Part shown: positions 1 through 8,836 of the stretch, one piece after another
How the letters are laid out: the number at the start of each line of letters is the position of its first letter
How positions within the stretch are numbered: position 1 is the first letter of the stretch
Origin: Trichomonas tenax
Lineage: Eukaryota > Parabasalia > Trichomonadida > Trichomonadidae
Reading direction: 5' to 3'
Length of the DNA: 38,569 nt
Assembly (NCBI GenBank): GCA_023091735.1
Contig: JALKBU010000461.1
Coordinates: forward strand, 1 to 38,569
Program-made: the position numbers and the translations under genes
Notes under the pieces: model-generated
Database searches by the model: none
The model's input: only the letters and a program-made list of their open reading frames with translations
What the model was told of the DNA's origin: nothing

Positions 1-1049
1 TAGTAAAAACTTTAATGTAATTCATTGGGTAGTATTTGAAATTAAATATTTTCATAATGTGGAACATTTTCACTATGTAATACTCCTTAATCTAACGTTT
101 TTCAAAAATGAATGAAAAAAATTGAAAGTGTCTATTTTAACGATTTGCTCAATCAGTATTCATTATGTAATAATTATAAAATCCAAGTCATTATTCGAAT
201 TTTCTTTTCTTCCTCTTAAATGTTTGAAAAAATAAATCTTTTGTTTTCATCAGACAAATTGTTTCAGCATATTTGAGTCATTCTAACTAATAATATAAAT
301 AGTATCCACTAACTATGGAAAAATGATATTCAATTAAAAGCATGATAAATGAACTAATAATAAATTTCAATATATAATTTTCCTGCCGGATGAGCAGGAT
401 ATGGTATTTTTGACATCACTATACCATGCATATCTTATAGAATGCATTTCATGGAATTTAAAATATATTTTTTTCGACAAAAAGAAAAAAATAAAAGGCA
501 TTTTAGGAGTCGAACCAATAGCACATATAACCTTTAGTATTAACTAAACCACTGCACCACAATTCACCATTCACCATTTTGAATCAATGGTGACACTAAA
601 AATCTTGTTTACAGAAAGGTGACTCAAAAAGGAAAAAACGCACCAGCGCTGTTTCGAACAACCAAACTTTAATCAAAATTCCTGACACCCCCTGCTTTAG
701 ACCTGTGGCTAAAGTATTGTGAAACTGGGTATTTTTTTCCCAAAAAAATCCTCCTTCAAATCCTCATGAAGTGCATTGTAAGAGATATTACAAAGTATCT
801 TAAGCCAATCTTATTCAAACAAATTCTTTGTAATACCTATAAAGATGCCAATAAAAAGCCTCATTTCTTAAATATCTTCAATCACTTGGTCTTTATGTCC
901 TCTTTTTAAGGAAAACATGCGATACATTTCCATCCTGGTTGACATAAAAGCCTCTCTTTATAAATTTCTCGCAACGATAATATTTGTGAATTCAAATATC
1001 CGAAAGAAATTAAATTTATAACAACAACAATATATACATCTAATATAGA
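1..1049. other. AT-rich intergenic region with short hairpins
   Basis: No coding region is supported here. The region holds a decayed tRNA-like element (listed separately) and short inverted repeats: TCCTGC/GCAGGA at 381-386/394-399, ATGGTAT/ATACCAT at 401-407/421-427, and CTTTAG/CTAAAG at 695-700/709-714. None has a poly-T tail or gene context that would make it a terminator. The 3' end of the minus-strand phosphatase gene lies at 1050. Confidence 0.6.
495..566 (-). pseudogene. tRNA-like relic (A box and B box kept, stems decayed)
   Basis: On the minus strand an A-box-like TGGTGCAGTGG (549-559) is followed 32 nt later by GGTTCGACTCC (506-516), an exact match to the B-box consensus GGTTCGANTCC. 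That is normal tRNA gene geometry, and a T-rich tract follows downstream. With this register only about two of seven acceptor pairs and three of five T-stem pairs form, and I could not build a convincing anticodon arm. It is best read as a decayed tRNA or a tRNA-derived fragment, not a working gene. The internal promoter could still bind TFIIIC. Confidence 0.4.
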
Positions 1050-2054
1050 TTAAACCAACAGATCATCGACAGTATAACAGATGGATGTTGGTGGAATCAT
1101 TGGAAGCTCATATTCCTCTTCGTCCTCAGATGACGAGGAGAACCTCTCAAGCGATATATTTCCGTCCTGGTTAACGAGAGCGACAGCGCCCATGTTTTTC
1201 ATCGAACAATAGTTTGTCGCTGAGAAAACAGTGAGACACACAGTGTGTCCATCGATGTCAACGAGGGATTGCTGGTACCCACCCTCGCAAGCTTCATGCG
1301 CACGAATTATTGAAGTCAAATTATTATCTTTCAAAAATATCTTTGTTTTGTCTAATGAATAGTTCTCTCCCAATCCTCTCTCTGAGGGTGTTGTCAATTG
1401 TCCTGTTTCGAGGTTCCTTGGATCTCCCCAAACGAGATCTGTTACGATTACACTTTCAGAACTTTTTGTAATGCTGAAGCGGTCTATTTCGCTGATGTCG
1501 CTCAAATGGTTGATGTGTGACGAGATTCCGCCATGAACTGCCAAGATTCCGGTTGGTAAAATCGCAGCTAAAGGTAAATACGGGAATGTAGACGATATGA
1601 GATTGAAAGTGAGGTTCCCCTCAATGTCACCGAGTCTCTGGATGCATTCATCAAGGAAACCGTAAATTCTGCAAATTTCCGTAAATTCGTGGTTGCCACG
1701 AATCAAAGTCACAAAATCCGGGTACAGAACCTTGAGGCACATCAAATAAAGTATTGTCTCGATGGAGTTCGTTCCTCTATCAACATAATCTCCTAAAAAG
1801 AGATATCTAACCTTTCTCGATGGTTGTCCATATTTATTGATAATGAAAACCAAATCTTTGAAATTTCCATGTAAATCTCCTACAACGACGTGATCAGACC
1901 TCAGATTCCTGACAATTGTCTCATCATCTTTTAATATATCCTTAAATTCATTTGTAAGAAGTTGTATGTCCTCAACACTCGGAAGAGGGATGAAACGCGA
2001 CTGCAGAGAACGCTCTAAGTTCTCGCAGATCTCTTCAACAAACTCAATATTCAT
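1050..2054 (-). CDS. Ser/Thr protein phosphatase, PPP family (divergent PP1/PP2A-like)
   Basis: This encodes a 334-residue metallophosphatase that should remove phosphate from Ser/Thr. The PPP signature motifs are present in order: GDLHGN at about 59-64 (usual GDxHG), GDYVDRG at 88-94, RGNHE at 119-123, VHGG around 174, LVWGDP around 207-212, RAHE around 251-254 and SATNYC around 278-283. The metal-binding Asp, His and Asn residues are therefore kept, and activity is expected. Departures from true PP1 (RAHEACEGGY for RAHQVVEDGY, SATNYC for SAPNYC) point to one of the divergent, expanded trichomonad PPP paralogues. The C-terminus has an acidic Ser/Glu/Asp tract (about 306-316), possibly a phosphorylation or targeting tail. 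The first ATG is at 2054. The codon before it is GTG and is not used here. I see no clear Inr close to the start. The substrate is unknown. Confidence 0.9.
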   Translation of the reverse strand: MNIEFVEEICENLERSLQSRFIPLPSVEDIQLLTNEFKDILKDDETIVRNLRSDHVVVGDLHGNFKDLVFIINKYGQPSRKVRYLFLGDYVDRGTNSIETILYLMCLKVLYPDFVTLIRGNHEFTEICRIYGFLDECIQRLGDIEGNLTFNLISSTFPYLPLAAILPTGILAVHGGISSHINHLSDISEIDRFSITKSSESVIVTDLVWGDPRNLETGQLTTPSERGLGENYSLDKTKIFLKDNNLTSIIRAHEACEGGYQQSLVDIDGHTVCLTVFSATNYCSMKNMGAVALVNQDGNISLERFSSSSEDEEEYELPMIPPTSICYTVDDLLV

Positions 2055-4101
2055 CACTTTTGTTTTTATATATTATTTAAGTAACTCACTTTTGAATCCA
2101 AAAAGTTCTTTATCGTCGTGATTAAAATTTTATGATATTTGGGTATATTATGACATAATATAACTGTTATTGATCAAAAATTGAAAACAGGTTTTTGGAT
2201 GCGAATTCAAAATCATAAAAATAATTTGTCAAAAAATAAAACAGCAGCAGTAAAAATATTTATTGTTTATACCAGAGATCTAAAATATCGCATTTTTAAA
2301 TAATAATTTTTTTTATCAAAAATCAAATTGTGTTATATATTAATTTCATTTAAAAATATGCGCTATTTTTTCAGCAATCATTCGATTTTCAATGCTATTT
2401 TATATATTTTCTATCTCTGTTTAATTCTGTTATTTATTATATGTTAATCCAGAATTTGCAATAAAAAAATTCAATGATCGCGGGATCATTTTTTGTTTTG
2501 TTTATCGACAAAAATAAACATGATAAACTATCATTCTATGGTATGGTTTATATAAATATACAATTTATTTTGATTTTTATTTTTCAACTCGTTTTGAAAA
2601 TTGAAAAGAAAAAATGAATGACAATAAGAGAACTTTGCAACATTATTCTGACACCGAAAAGGATGATTTGATGATATAAACATTGAAAATTTAATGATTT
2701 TGATGAAAAATGGAATTGATTTACATTTGGTCTCTTTTCACTACTATCAATCCACAGATTTCAATGAAAAGTTATTTTTCTGAAGTCCATTTTGAGGCCT
2801 CCACCTTTCTAGAAAAACTGACATTTGTAAAGTGTCAGATTGACCATACTTAATGTTGTAAACGAACAGCTTTTAAAATCCAGGAGAGATGAAGCACTAA
2901 TAAATCAATGACCTCTACAATCAACAGATAATATAGCCACTCAATCAATTACTTCCATTCTCAGAAAAGATCTTCATTTACTAAAGGATGTTGAGATACA
3001 AATCATGAAAGAAATTAGTCTGCACATATTCCCTATATATTTATCATTGCACAATACAATCATATCGTTTAATTAATCTATCTAAACACATCATTAGGAT
3101 CTTGATTCAGATTCAATTTGTTTCAATACAATTGATATAAGCTTTCTACCATTTCAAACATACTAACATCATACTGTAGATTCCACCCCCAACCCTGGAC
3201 TATATTTCAAATTTTAATATTCTCATCAATTTCATTCAACATTTCAAATTCACCTCATATTCATGCTGATGTTTCTTATGGTTGTTCTCTATCGATATCC
3301 ACAAAATAAAGTCTTCCACTATAGTTATATTGTATAGATTCTAAAATTTACTTATTTTTTTTAGTCCAGATGTAGGAAAAGTAGGGTATTCGATTTAATT
3401 GAATGTCTTAATCTCATACTTTAGTAATATTCGTTGTCTGCTTTGAGTATGTCATTGATGTATTCTCATCATTATCTTAAAAAACAGTGCTTATTTTATC
3501 TGCATTTATTTTTAACATACATTTTTTGAGAAATCGACATAACACATTTACAATTGATTTTACCACAATGCGATATATCAAGAACTTCATAAAAGAACAC
3601 AGAACAGGCAATATACGTTCATATTTTCAATCAGATAAGTTGCAAATCTTATGAATATATAATGAAACTCATATAGTGAGGTCCCCTGTCTGAGTACTAT
3701 ATAGCTGTGTATAACACGTGGTTACATTTTAAAGTTTGTCGTAGAGAATTGGTGCGAGGAAGTACGATAGAGATCTATCGTTGTACTTTTCCACCCTAAT
3801 GAGGACGATAAGAATTTTTTCCCCTCTCTCATTTACATTATTTAATTTTTGATAAAAATCTTTTTCGATTCGATAATTATAAATGGTTTGGAAGTTTGAT
3901 AACCCAAAACTTGACGAATAACATCTATGTCATCAGGATGAAGCAAATTCAGGAAAATTTTAGAATTTTAGACAATTTGAAATCTTAGAATTAAATGAGA
4001 ATAAGAGAGAAAGTTGTAAAGAGGGTGAAGGTAATTTTTAAAATATAAATAAGGAAGTAACGATTTATTAAGAAATCCTAGAAAAGCGAACATTAGAAAT
4101 C
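2055..4101. other. 2-kb AT-rich intergenic region
   Basis: No intact gene is visible. A plus-strand stretch at about 2876-3074 reads through roughly 65 codons with one stop and protein-like composition, so it may be a gene relic, but I recognise no family. A compact hairpin lies at 3758-3792: arms GGAAGTAC and GTACTTTTCC flank a perfect GATAGA/TCTATC inner stem. The rest is low-complexity A/T-rich DNA. Confidence 0.5.
3758..3792. repeat. Compact 35-nt hairpin
   Basis: The outer arm GGAAGTAC (3758-3765) pairs with GTACTTTTCC (3783-3792, two extra T). The inner stem GATAGA (3766-3771) pairs perfectly with TCTATC (3774-3779). A T-run follows about 25 nt later. This could be a small structured RNA or a chance foldback. 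It belongs to no RNA family I recognise. Confidence 0.35.
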
Positions 4102-5277
4102 TTAGACATTAGGATAATTTCCAGCTGGCTTGATCTTCTTGACTGTCTGCTGGCCCTCTGGTGTTGATGGCTGAGAACCAACGATAGCCTGTGGCTCCGG
4201 TGGTGTGTACGGGACTGGCTGTGGGACGTTAGGGACGGAGATTGTCTGTGTCGCGATGAAGCGGTTTGCGTTGACCTCGTTGGCGACTGGCTTGCAGTTG
4301 AAGAGGAAGTTGTCGTCAGCCCACTTAGCTCTAAGTGGTGTGAGCTTGTCTATGAGTTCCTTGATGGCGGCGTTTGGACGGATGTTCTTTGGCTCGCACT
4401 TCTCGACATCCTTGAGGTGCTTGAGAGCCAAATCGATGAGACCGATGGCCATGCCGTCCTCGTCGTTCGCCTTCTGGTCCTTAGCGAAGAAGATGCATGT
4501 GTAGGCCTGTGTGATAGCGGAGAGCTGCTCGAGCCAGTGGATATACTGAACGTCGATGCAATCTAACGGAACTGTTCCCTTGATAGAGTCAAGAGCTGTT
4601 TGCATTGATGTGTGAGCAGCATAGCAGACCTTTCCAAGGGCCTTGTTTGGTGTGCCGTTAAATTCGCCCTTTCCTGCGATAATTGCGTAAGCCTGGCCGA
4701 GCATGAGGTTCATGAGCGAGTTAAGGATTGCTAGCTGGAACTCGATTGGTGCTGCGGCCTTATCGATGGAACGGCACCTATCAGAAGCGAGATATTCGAA
4801 AATGCCAGATGCTATCCTCAAATTGAACACAGCCTGCTCTGGGCGCTGCGCCTCGTAGTCCTCGAAGGCCATGTTAAGGTAAATGATACCTTTGAGCCAG
4901 ATAATATGAAGTGTTTCGTTTTGGCAGTAATTTCCTGAGAAAGAGCGCTCGACATACTTCTGTGTAACGAGCGGTGACTGTTGCCACTGGAATTTAGTTT
5001 TCTGTGATGCCGTGATCTTTGGATTTGAAAGTTTTTCCTTTTCGATGGAAACGAAAAGCGGAAGATACTTTTCAATGTCTGCCAATCTTGTTGTGTAAGC
5101 CTGTCTGATCTTCAGGTGGTCAGCAAGCAAATCACGAGCGTTCTGTGCCTGAAGAATAATATCCATCTTCTCAATAGGCCATTTTTCGAACACTTGTTCG
5201 AGCTTCACGTTTTCTGTCCTCGATGTTGTCAATGTGAAGAGAGGAACTTTCTCAAGGAATCTAACATCCGCCGACAT
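4102..5277 (-). CDS. BRO1-domain protein (Alix/BROX/Rim20-like)
   Basis: This 391-residue protein consists almost entirely of a BRO1 domain (about residues 5-335). It shows the family's helical pattern, including KFQWQQSPL followed by the NETLHIIWLKGIIYLNMAFED helix and the RIASGIFEYLA helix. It ends in a proline-rich tail (about 345-391: VPQPVPYTPPEP). BRO1 domains bind ESCRT-III CHMP4/Snf7 and act at endosomes or the plasma membrane in multivesicular-body sorting, membrane repair and scission. The length suits a BRO1-only protein such as BROX: there is no V domain as in full Alix. The tail could bind SH3 or UEV partners, which is inference. The start is well supported, because TCACT and TCATT Inr-like motifs lie within 25 nt upstream of the ATG. 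Confidence 0.85.
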   Translation of the reverse strand: MSADVRFLEKVPLFTLTTSRTENVKLEQVFEKWPIEKMDIILQAQNARDLLADHLKIRQAYTTRLADIEKYLPLFVSIEKEKLSNPKITASQKTKFQWQQSPLVTQKYVERSFSGNYCQNETLHIIWLKGIIYLNMAFEDYEAQRPEQAVFNLRIASGIFEYLASDRCRSIDKAAAPIEFQLAILNSLMNLMLGQAYAIIAGKGEFNGTPNKALGKVCYAAHTSMQTALDSIKGTVPLDCIDVQYIHWLEQLSAITQAYTCIFFAKDQKANDEDGMAIGLIDLALKHLKDVEKCEPKNIRPNAAIKELIDKLTPLRAKWADDNFLFNCKPVANEVNANRFIATQTISVPNVPQPVPYTPPEPQAIVGSQPSTPEGQQTVKKIKPAGNYPNV

Positions 5278-5286
5278 TTTTGCAAA

Positions 5287-5300
5287 AATGAAAAAAGTGA
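5287..5300 (-). promoter_or_regulatory. Inr-like core promoter of the BRO1 gene
   Basis: Two matches to the trichomonad initiator consensus TCAYW occur on the minus strand: TCATT at 5287-5291 and TCACT at 5296-5300. They lie 10-23 nt upstream of the ATG at 5277, a spacing typical of trichomonad genes, whose 5' UTRs are very short. Confidence 0.6.
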
Positions 5301-5890
5301 CGGTTTTTATAAAATGTCACCGGAGAAAAATCTTTGTCGATAATTTCAATAAATTTGGACATTTTGTGCCATAAAGAGTCCATTTTTTGACCAAAAAGAG
5401 AAAAATCAGATCTGCTTTGAAATTCTGCATTTTTCGAAACTTGGTTTTCAAGTGATCTCACTTTGGCTCTAAACTTTCGTCGCTCCAAAAATCATTTTCC
5501 CAAAGTATATCTTGATCAAATGTACGACTTGGGATTATCAAAATTCTCACATAAACCTTGAGATATCGTTTAAACATCATCGCTGAAAGCCCATTACATC
5601 TCAATGTAATCCCGCATTCTCCAAAAAGTTCTTATTATTAATCACATTATTTCATCATCAATCATTCACATTTATAAATAATAACATAATATATCCATAA
5701 AAATATATAACTTTAAGATCATTCTATTGTTGTAAGATCATTATAACACAAATAATTTGAAATCAAAATATATTTATAAAATCAAACGCATAAAACTCTC
5801 AAATAGATAGAATAAAAGATAATATGAAGTAATATATTATTTATGAACAAAACAAACCGGATATAAAGAGAAATAACAAAAAATATGGGA
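5301..5890. other. Intergenic spacer
   Basis: Nothing coding is supported. A perfect 7-bp foldback ATTACAT/ATGTAAT (5593-5599/5604-5610) with a 4-nt loop is present. It also holds the 3' flank of the next minus-strand gene. Confidence 0.5.
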
Positions 5891-6934
5891 TTAAATATGC
5901 ATTACTGTCGGTTTCAATGGAGGAAGTTTCAAATAATTCATGGAGCGAGGCGCACGACGACTTGTTGAAGGAGCATTTGGAGGAGCAATTGTTCCAATGC
6001 TGTTTCTCATCTTCTTGGCCCAAGACTTGATCTGCTCTTTTGTGTTCTGATCCTGAATCTCAATTGCCTTCTTTTTGCGTTGGATAATTTCACTTTGACG
6101 AACAGCTTGTGCTTTGATGGCCTGGCGCTTGTTTTCAGCCGCCTGCTCGAAAGTCTTCACTTCTATGCTATGCTTATTCAACAATAACTGCTTTGCAGAG
6201 TTATAATCTGCTTCCCATTTAGTCATCGCGTTTTGTGTTTCAGCCTCTTCCAGTTTGTCGCCAGTATCCTTAACCTTCTGGTATTCCGGCATTTTCCTTT
6301 GAACTAAAAGAATATCTTCTTGTCTACGAAGTTCTCGGAGTTGTCCAGACATGTGAGCATATCTCCTCCATCTGGATTCGCTCTTCCAGTCTTTGTCGAG
6401 GTTCTCGAGTTCAACTTTGTGCTTATTTTTAATCGCTTCGAGTTGATTATCAAGTTTCTTATTGAGTTCTTCAAGTTTTCCATTGATGATAAGGTTCTCT
6501 TTGGCATCATAGTTTTCTACTTTTTGGAGTTTTTGTGATAATTTTTCAGTTGCTTGTTTATTTTGATGTTTCGAATTTAAGTCAATTTGTTTTGTCTTTA
6601 TTCTGTTTATCGCCGCTTTAATATGCTGTGCCTCGCTAACGAAGCCATCCCTTTCTAAAATAATGCACCTGTTTTCGAGATCTGCGATTGCTAGATTTAC
6701 TAAACTCAAATCATCAGTATTAACATCTCCACCGACAATAGCTTTGGATGCATATTTCCACGCTTCTAACGCTCTGTCGTTATTTATTAAAGCGTTAATT
6801 TGCGAAACGGGAATATTATACGTTTTTTCAATTTTGTTTGATCTCGCTGAAGCAGCAGACTTAGATGAAATAGATCTCGAGTTTCGCGAAGCTCTCGATT
6901 TAAATCCTCGTCTTGGAGTGCTGCTTTGTTTCAT
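5891..6934 (-). CDS. Basic coiled-coil protein (trichomonad-type, function unknown)
   Basis: This encodes a 347-residue protein, rich in Lys, Glu and Gln. A basic, Ser/Arg-rich N-terminus (about residues 1-35, with repeated SRS/SS/RSN patterns) is followed by a helical segment around PVSQINALINNDRALEAWKY. A long, charged coiled coil then spans about 80-310, including LRRQEDILLVQRKMPEYQKV. The C-terminus is Pro/Arg-rich (APPNAPSTSRRAPR). The composition is that of cytoskeletal or flagella-associated proteins, which are abundant in trichomonads. That link rests on composition only, and I assign no function. The start is the ATG at 6934. A longer GTG-initiated frame to 6961 exists, but an Inr-like TCATT at 6938-6942 lies inside it, which places the transcript start after the GTG. 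Confidence 0.75.
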   Translation of the reverse strand: MKQSSTPRRGFKSRASRNSRSISSKSAASARSNKIEKTYNIPVSQINALINNDRALEAWKYASKAIVGGDVNTDDLSLVNLAIADLENRCIILERDGFVSEAQHIKAAINRIKTKQIDLNSKHQNKQATEKLSQKLQKVENYDAKENLIINGKLEELNKKLDNQLEAIKNKHKVELENLDKDWKSESRWRRYAHMSGQLRELRRQEDILLVQRKMPEYQKVKDTGDKLEEAETQNAMTKWEADYNSAKQLLLNKHSIEVKTFEQAAENKRQAIKAQAVRQSEIIQRKKKAIEIQDQNTKEQIKSWAKKMRNSIGTIAPPNAPSTSRRAPRSMNYLKLPPLKPTVMHI

Positions 6935-6937
6935 TAT

Positions 6938-6942
6938 AATGA
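6938..6942 (-). promoter_or_regulatory. Inr-like element of the coiled-coil gene
   Basis: TCATTA on the minus strand lies about 8 nt upstream of the ATG at 6934. It matches TCAYW and decides the start codon against the upstream GTG. Confidence 0.55.
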
Positions 6943-6961
6943 TTTTGTTTCTATTGGTCAC

Positions 6962-7300
6962 CTTTATAAGGTTTTAAAAGTGTCAATCCTGTTGTTTCAT
7001 ATTTTTCTATTTTAGTGTGATTTTCTTTATCTATGTATTTTACAATATCCAAAACTATAAAATTTTTAACATTATATAGTTTTGGCATAGACAGTCCCAA
7101 AAAGTCGAATTGACTGAGTAACTCACCTATTTTCGGAATGCTGATGCATAGTATATGACCAATATCGCGTAATCTTTTGCAAATTCGAAATTATTTCCAT
7201 AAAATACAAAACTAACATGTCATAAAAAACTGGCAAGTCTCCCGCCTTCGGCCTCTGACTTTGCCTAATTATTTCCGGTGCTAGCCCCGGGGATTACGCA
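6962..7300. other. Intergenic DNA with a small GC-richer island
   Basis: No gene is seen. A GC-richer patch at about 7235-7300 (containing CCGCCTTCGG, CCCCGGGG and GCTAGC) stands out from the AT-rich background and runs directly into the GTTACAT repeat block. Confidence 0.4.
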
Positions 7301-7500
7301 CGTTACATAATAACATGTTACATCTCCAGACTATAACTCTGACTATATACTAAAAAGTTTATAAAGTTATATGTAACAAATGTAACAAGATTATTACCGG
7401 TCTAAACACCGGCCAGAATATAAGGTTACATAGTTACACGTTACATCCGGAAAATAGGACTATATTTTAAAAAGTTTATATTGTTACATGTGTTTTGCGT
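7301..7500. repeat. Imperfect ~124-bp tandem repeat rich in GTTACAT motifs
   Basis: Copy 1 begins at 7301 and a second, diverged and truncated copy at about 7425. Both open with GTTACATA, then AAC or CAC, then GTTACATC. Both contain ACTATA and the block AAAAAGTTTATA, and end with GTAAC or GTTACATG. Forward and reverse GTTACA/TGTAAC motifs recur many times. No protein is encoded. Confidence 0.5.
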
Positions 7501-7627
7501 CACCTTGTAAAGCATCAGATTGTCAGATTTTGAAAAAAGTGATATTTGATGTAAAGTGAAAAAATGTCAATAATTAATAAAGGAGGAATATCTATTTTAA
7601 TTTGATGTGACATTGAAAGGAGATTTC

Positions 7628-7702
7628 GTGCTTTTTTGCTGTTATGTGCAACTACACCACACCCTGTAGCTGCACGCAGCAGCAAAAATGGACGAAAAGC
7701 AC
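7628..7702. repeat. Foldback hairpin A
   Basis: The left arm (7628-7655) starts GTGCTTTTTTGCTG. The right arm (7666-7702) is its imperfect inverse, with CAGCAAAAATGG then AAAAGCAC. The right arm carries about nine extra bases. Its arms share a sequence module with hairpin C at 7855-7956. Confidence 0.55.
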
Positions 7703-7764
7703 TTATGAAAAAAAAAGTATTTTATTGAAATAATTATCGATGCAAGCCGATATTTTTACTTTTT

Positions 7765-7813
7765 TAGCTGGTGAAAACTTAGGACCACACAGATTCAAGA
7801 CACTCGCCAGCTA
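7765..7813. repeat. Foldback hairpin B
   Basis: TAGCTGGTGA (7765-7774) pairs with TCGCCAGCTA (7804-7813) with a single G-T wobble. The loop is about 29 nt. It lies between hairpins A and C. Confidence 0.5.
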
Positions 7814-7854
7814 AAAGAGGCAAAAAAGGCTTCATCCTCGATTATAATAATAAG

Positions 7855-7956
7855 AAAAAAAAGCGTGCCATTAGTCCATTTTTGTTGATGTGAACAACCT
7901 TATTGTATATAGTGGTTGTACATAACAGCAAAAATGAATGAAAAGCACGCTTTTTT
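7855..7956. repeat. Foldback hairpin C (module shared with A)
   Basis: The left arm (7855-7899: A-run, GCGTGC, CATTTTTG, then ACAACC) is inversely repeated by the right arm (7912-7956: GGTTGT, CAAAAATG, GCACGC, T-run). The module CATTTTTGCTG...GTGC also forms the arms of hairpin A, so four copies in two inverted pairs occur within about 330 bp. Confidence 0.55.
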
Positions 7957-7971
7957 ATTTCGAATTATATA

Positions 7972-8785
7972 GGCTTGTCTAAAATTGATAGGCAAAGTTG
8001 GCGAAACTCGTTTTTTAACTCACTGGATTAACTTTTTGCTAAGTTATTGAACCCCAATGTACAAAATCATGTTGTGCATGATATATTAAAGAATTAGCTA
8101 ACAAAGTCTATATTTCATTAAAATATTAGATATATCTTGTATCAAAAACATTGATTTGCCATGATGTGCTTTACTCATTATAATATATTATATTCCCATT
8201 GTATAGCATTTTTATAACGTAAAATATGTTGTTGTCGATGATAAATAGGTAAATCTAATCACAAATATGCTTTTTTTTGGAAAAATGTATTCCAAGTATT
8301 CACACATAAGCTATGTGTGTTATTCTCCCAAAAATAATGACTCTTTTTGCGCGGCTAAATTTGACAAATTTATTAAATTGAGAAGAGTAGAGCAGGAAAA
8401 TTTGAAAAGAATCATCATTATTTTTGGGAGAATAACACACAGAGCTTATGTGTGAATACTTGGAATACTTTTTTCCAAAAAAAAAAACATATTTGTGATT
8501 AGATTTACCTATTTATCATCGACAACAACATATTTTACGTTATAAAAATGCTATACAATGGGAATATAATATATTATAATGAGTAAAGTATATCATGGCA
8601 AATCAATGTTTTTGATGCAAGATATATCTAATATTTTAATGAAATATAGACTTTGTTAGCTAATTCTTTAATATATCATGCACAACATGATTTTGTACAT
8701 TGGGGTTCAATAACTTAGCAAAAAGTTAATCCAGTGAGTTAAAAAACGAGTTTCGCCAACTTTGCCTATCAATTTTAGACAAGCC
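7972..8785. repeat. 814-bp near-perfect giant inverted repeat (foldback)
   Basis: The left arm at 7972-8340 (369 bp) is repeated in inverse orientation at 8415-8785 (371 bp). A 74-bp spacer separates them. By eye the arms differ at only a handful of positions, chiefly the length of an A/T run and a few substitutions. The pairing starts with GGCTTGTCTAAA on the left against TTTAGACAAGCC on the right and stops abruptly. I saw no convincing target-site duplication outside the arms. The largest ORF inside (62 codons) simply spans the spacer and is not credible as a gene. This could be a foldback/MITE-type element or the product of a palindromic duplication. Transcription through it would give a very long hairpin RNA. 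Confidence 0.9.
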
Positions 8786-8836
8786 GTCACGGGTTAAAAT
8801 ATATATATATATAAATCTTTATAAATAAACAAATCT

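Noticed and set aside
3160..3190. Possible intron acceptor (ACTAACATCATACTGTAG)
   Set aside because: It only partly matches the trichomonad acceptor motif, and there is no coding sequence on either side to splice.
5261..5488. 75-codon minus-strand ORF overlapping the BRO1 start
   Set aside because: It begins at TTG, overlaps the BRO1 promoter and 5' end, and ends in low-complexity Phe/His residues.
8267..8455. 62-codon ORF inside the giant inverted repeat
   Set aside because: It spans the spacer and the inner arm ends, and its sequence follows from the palindrome. It has no protein features.
7960..8800. Target-site duplication around the giant inverted repeat
   Set aside because: Flanks (AATTATATA on the left, GTCACGGGTT on the right) share no direct repeat that I can see.
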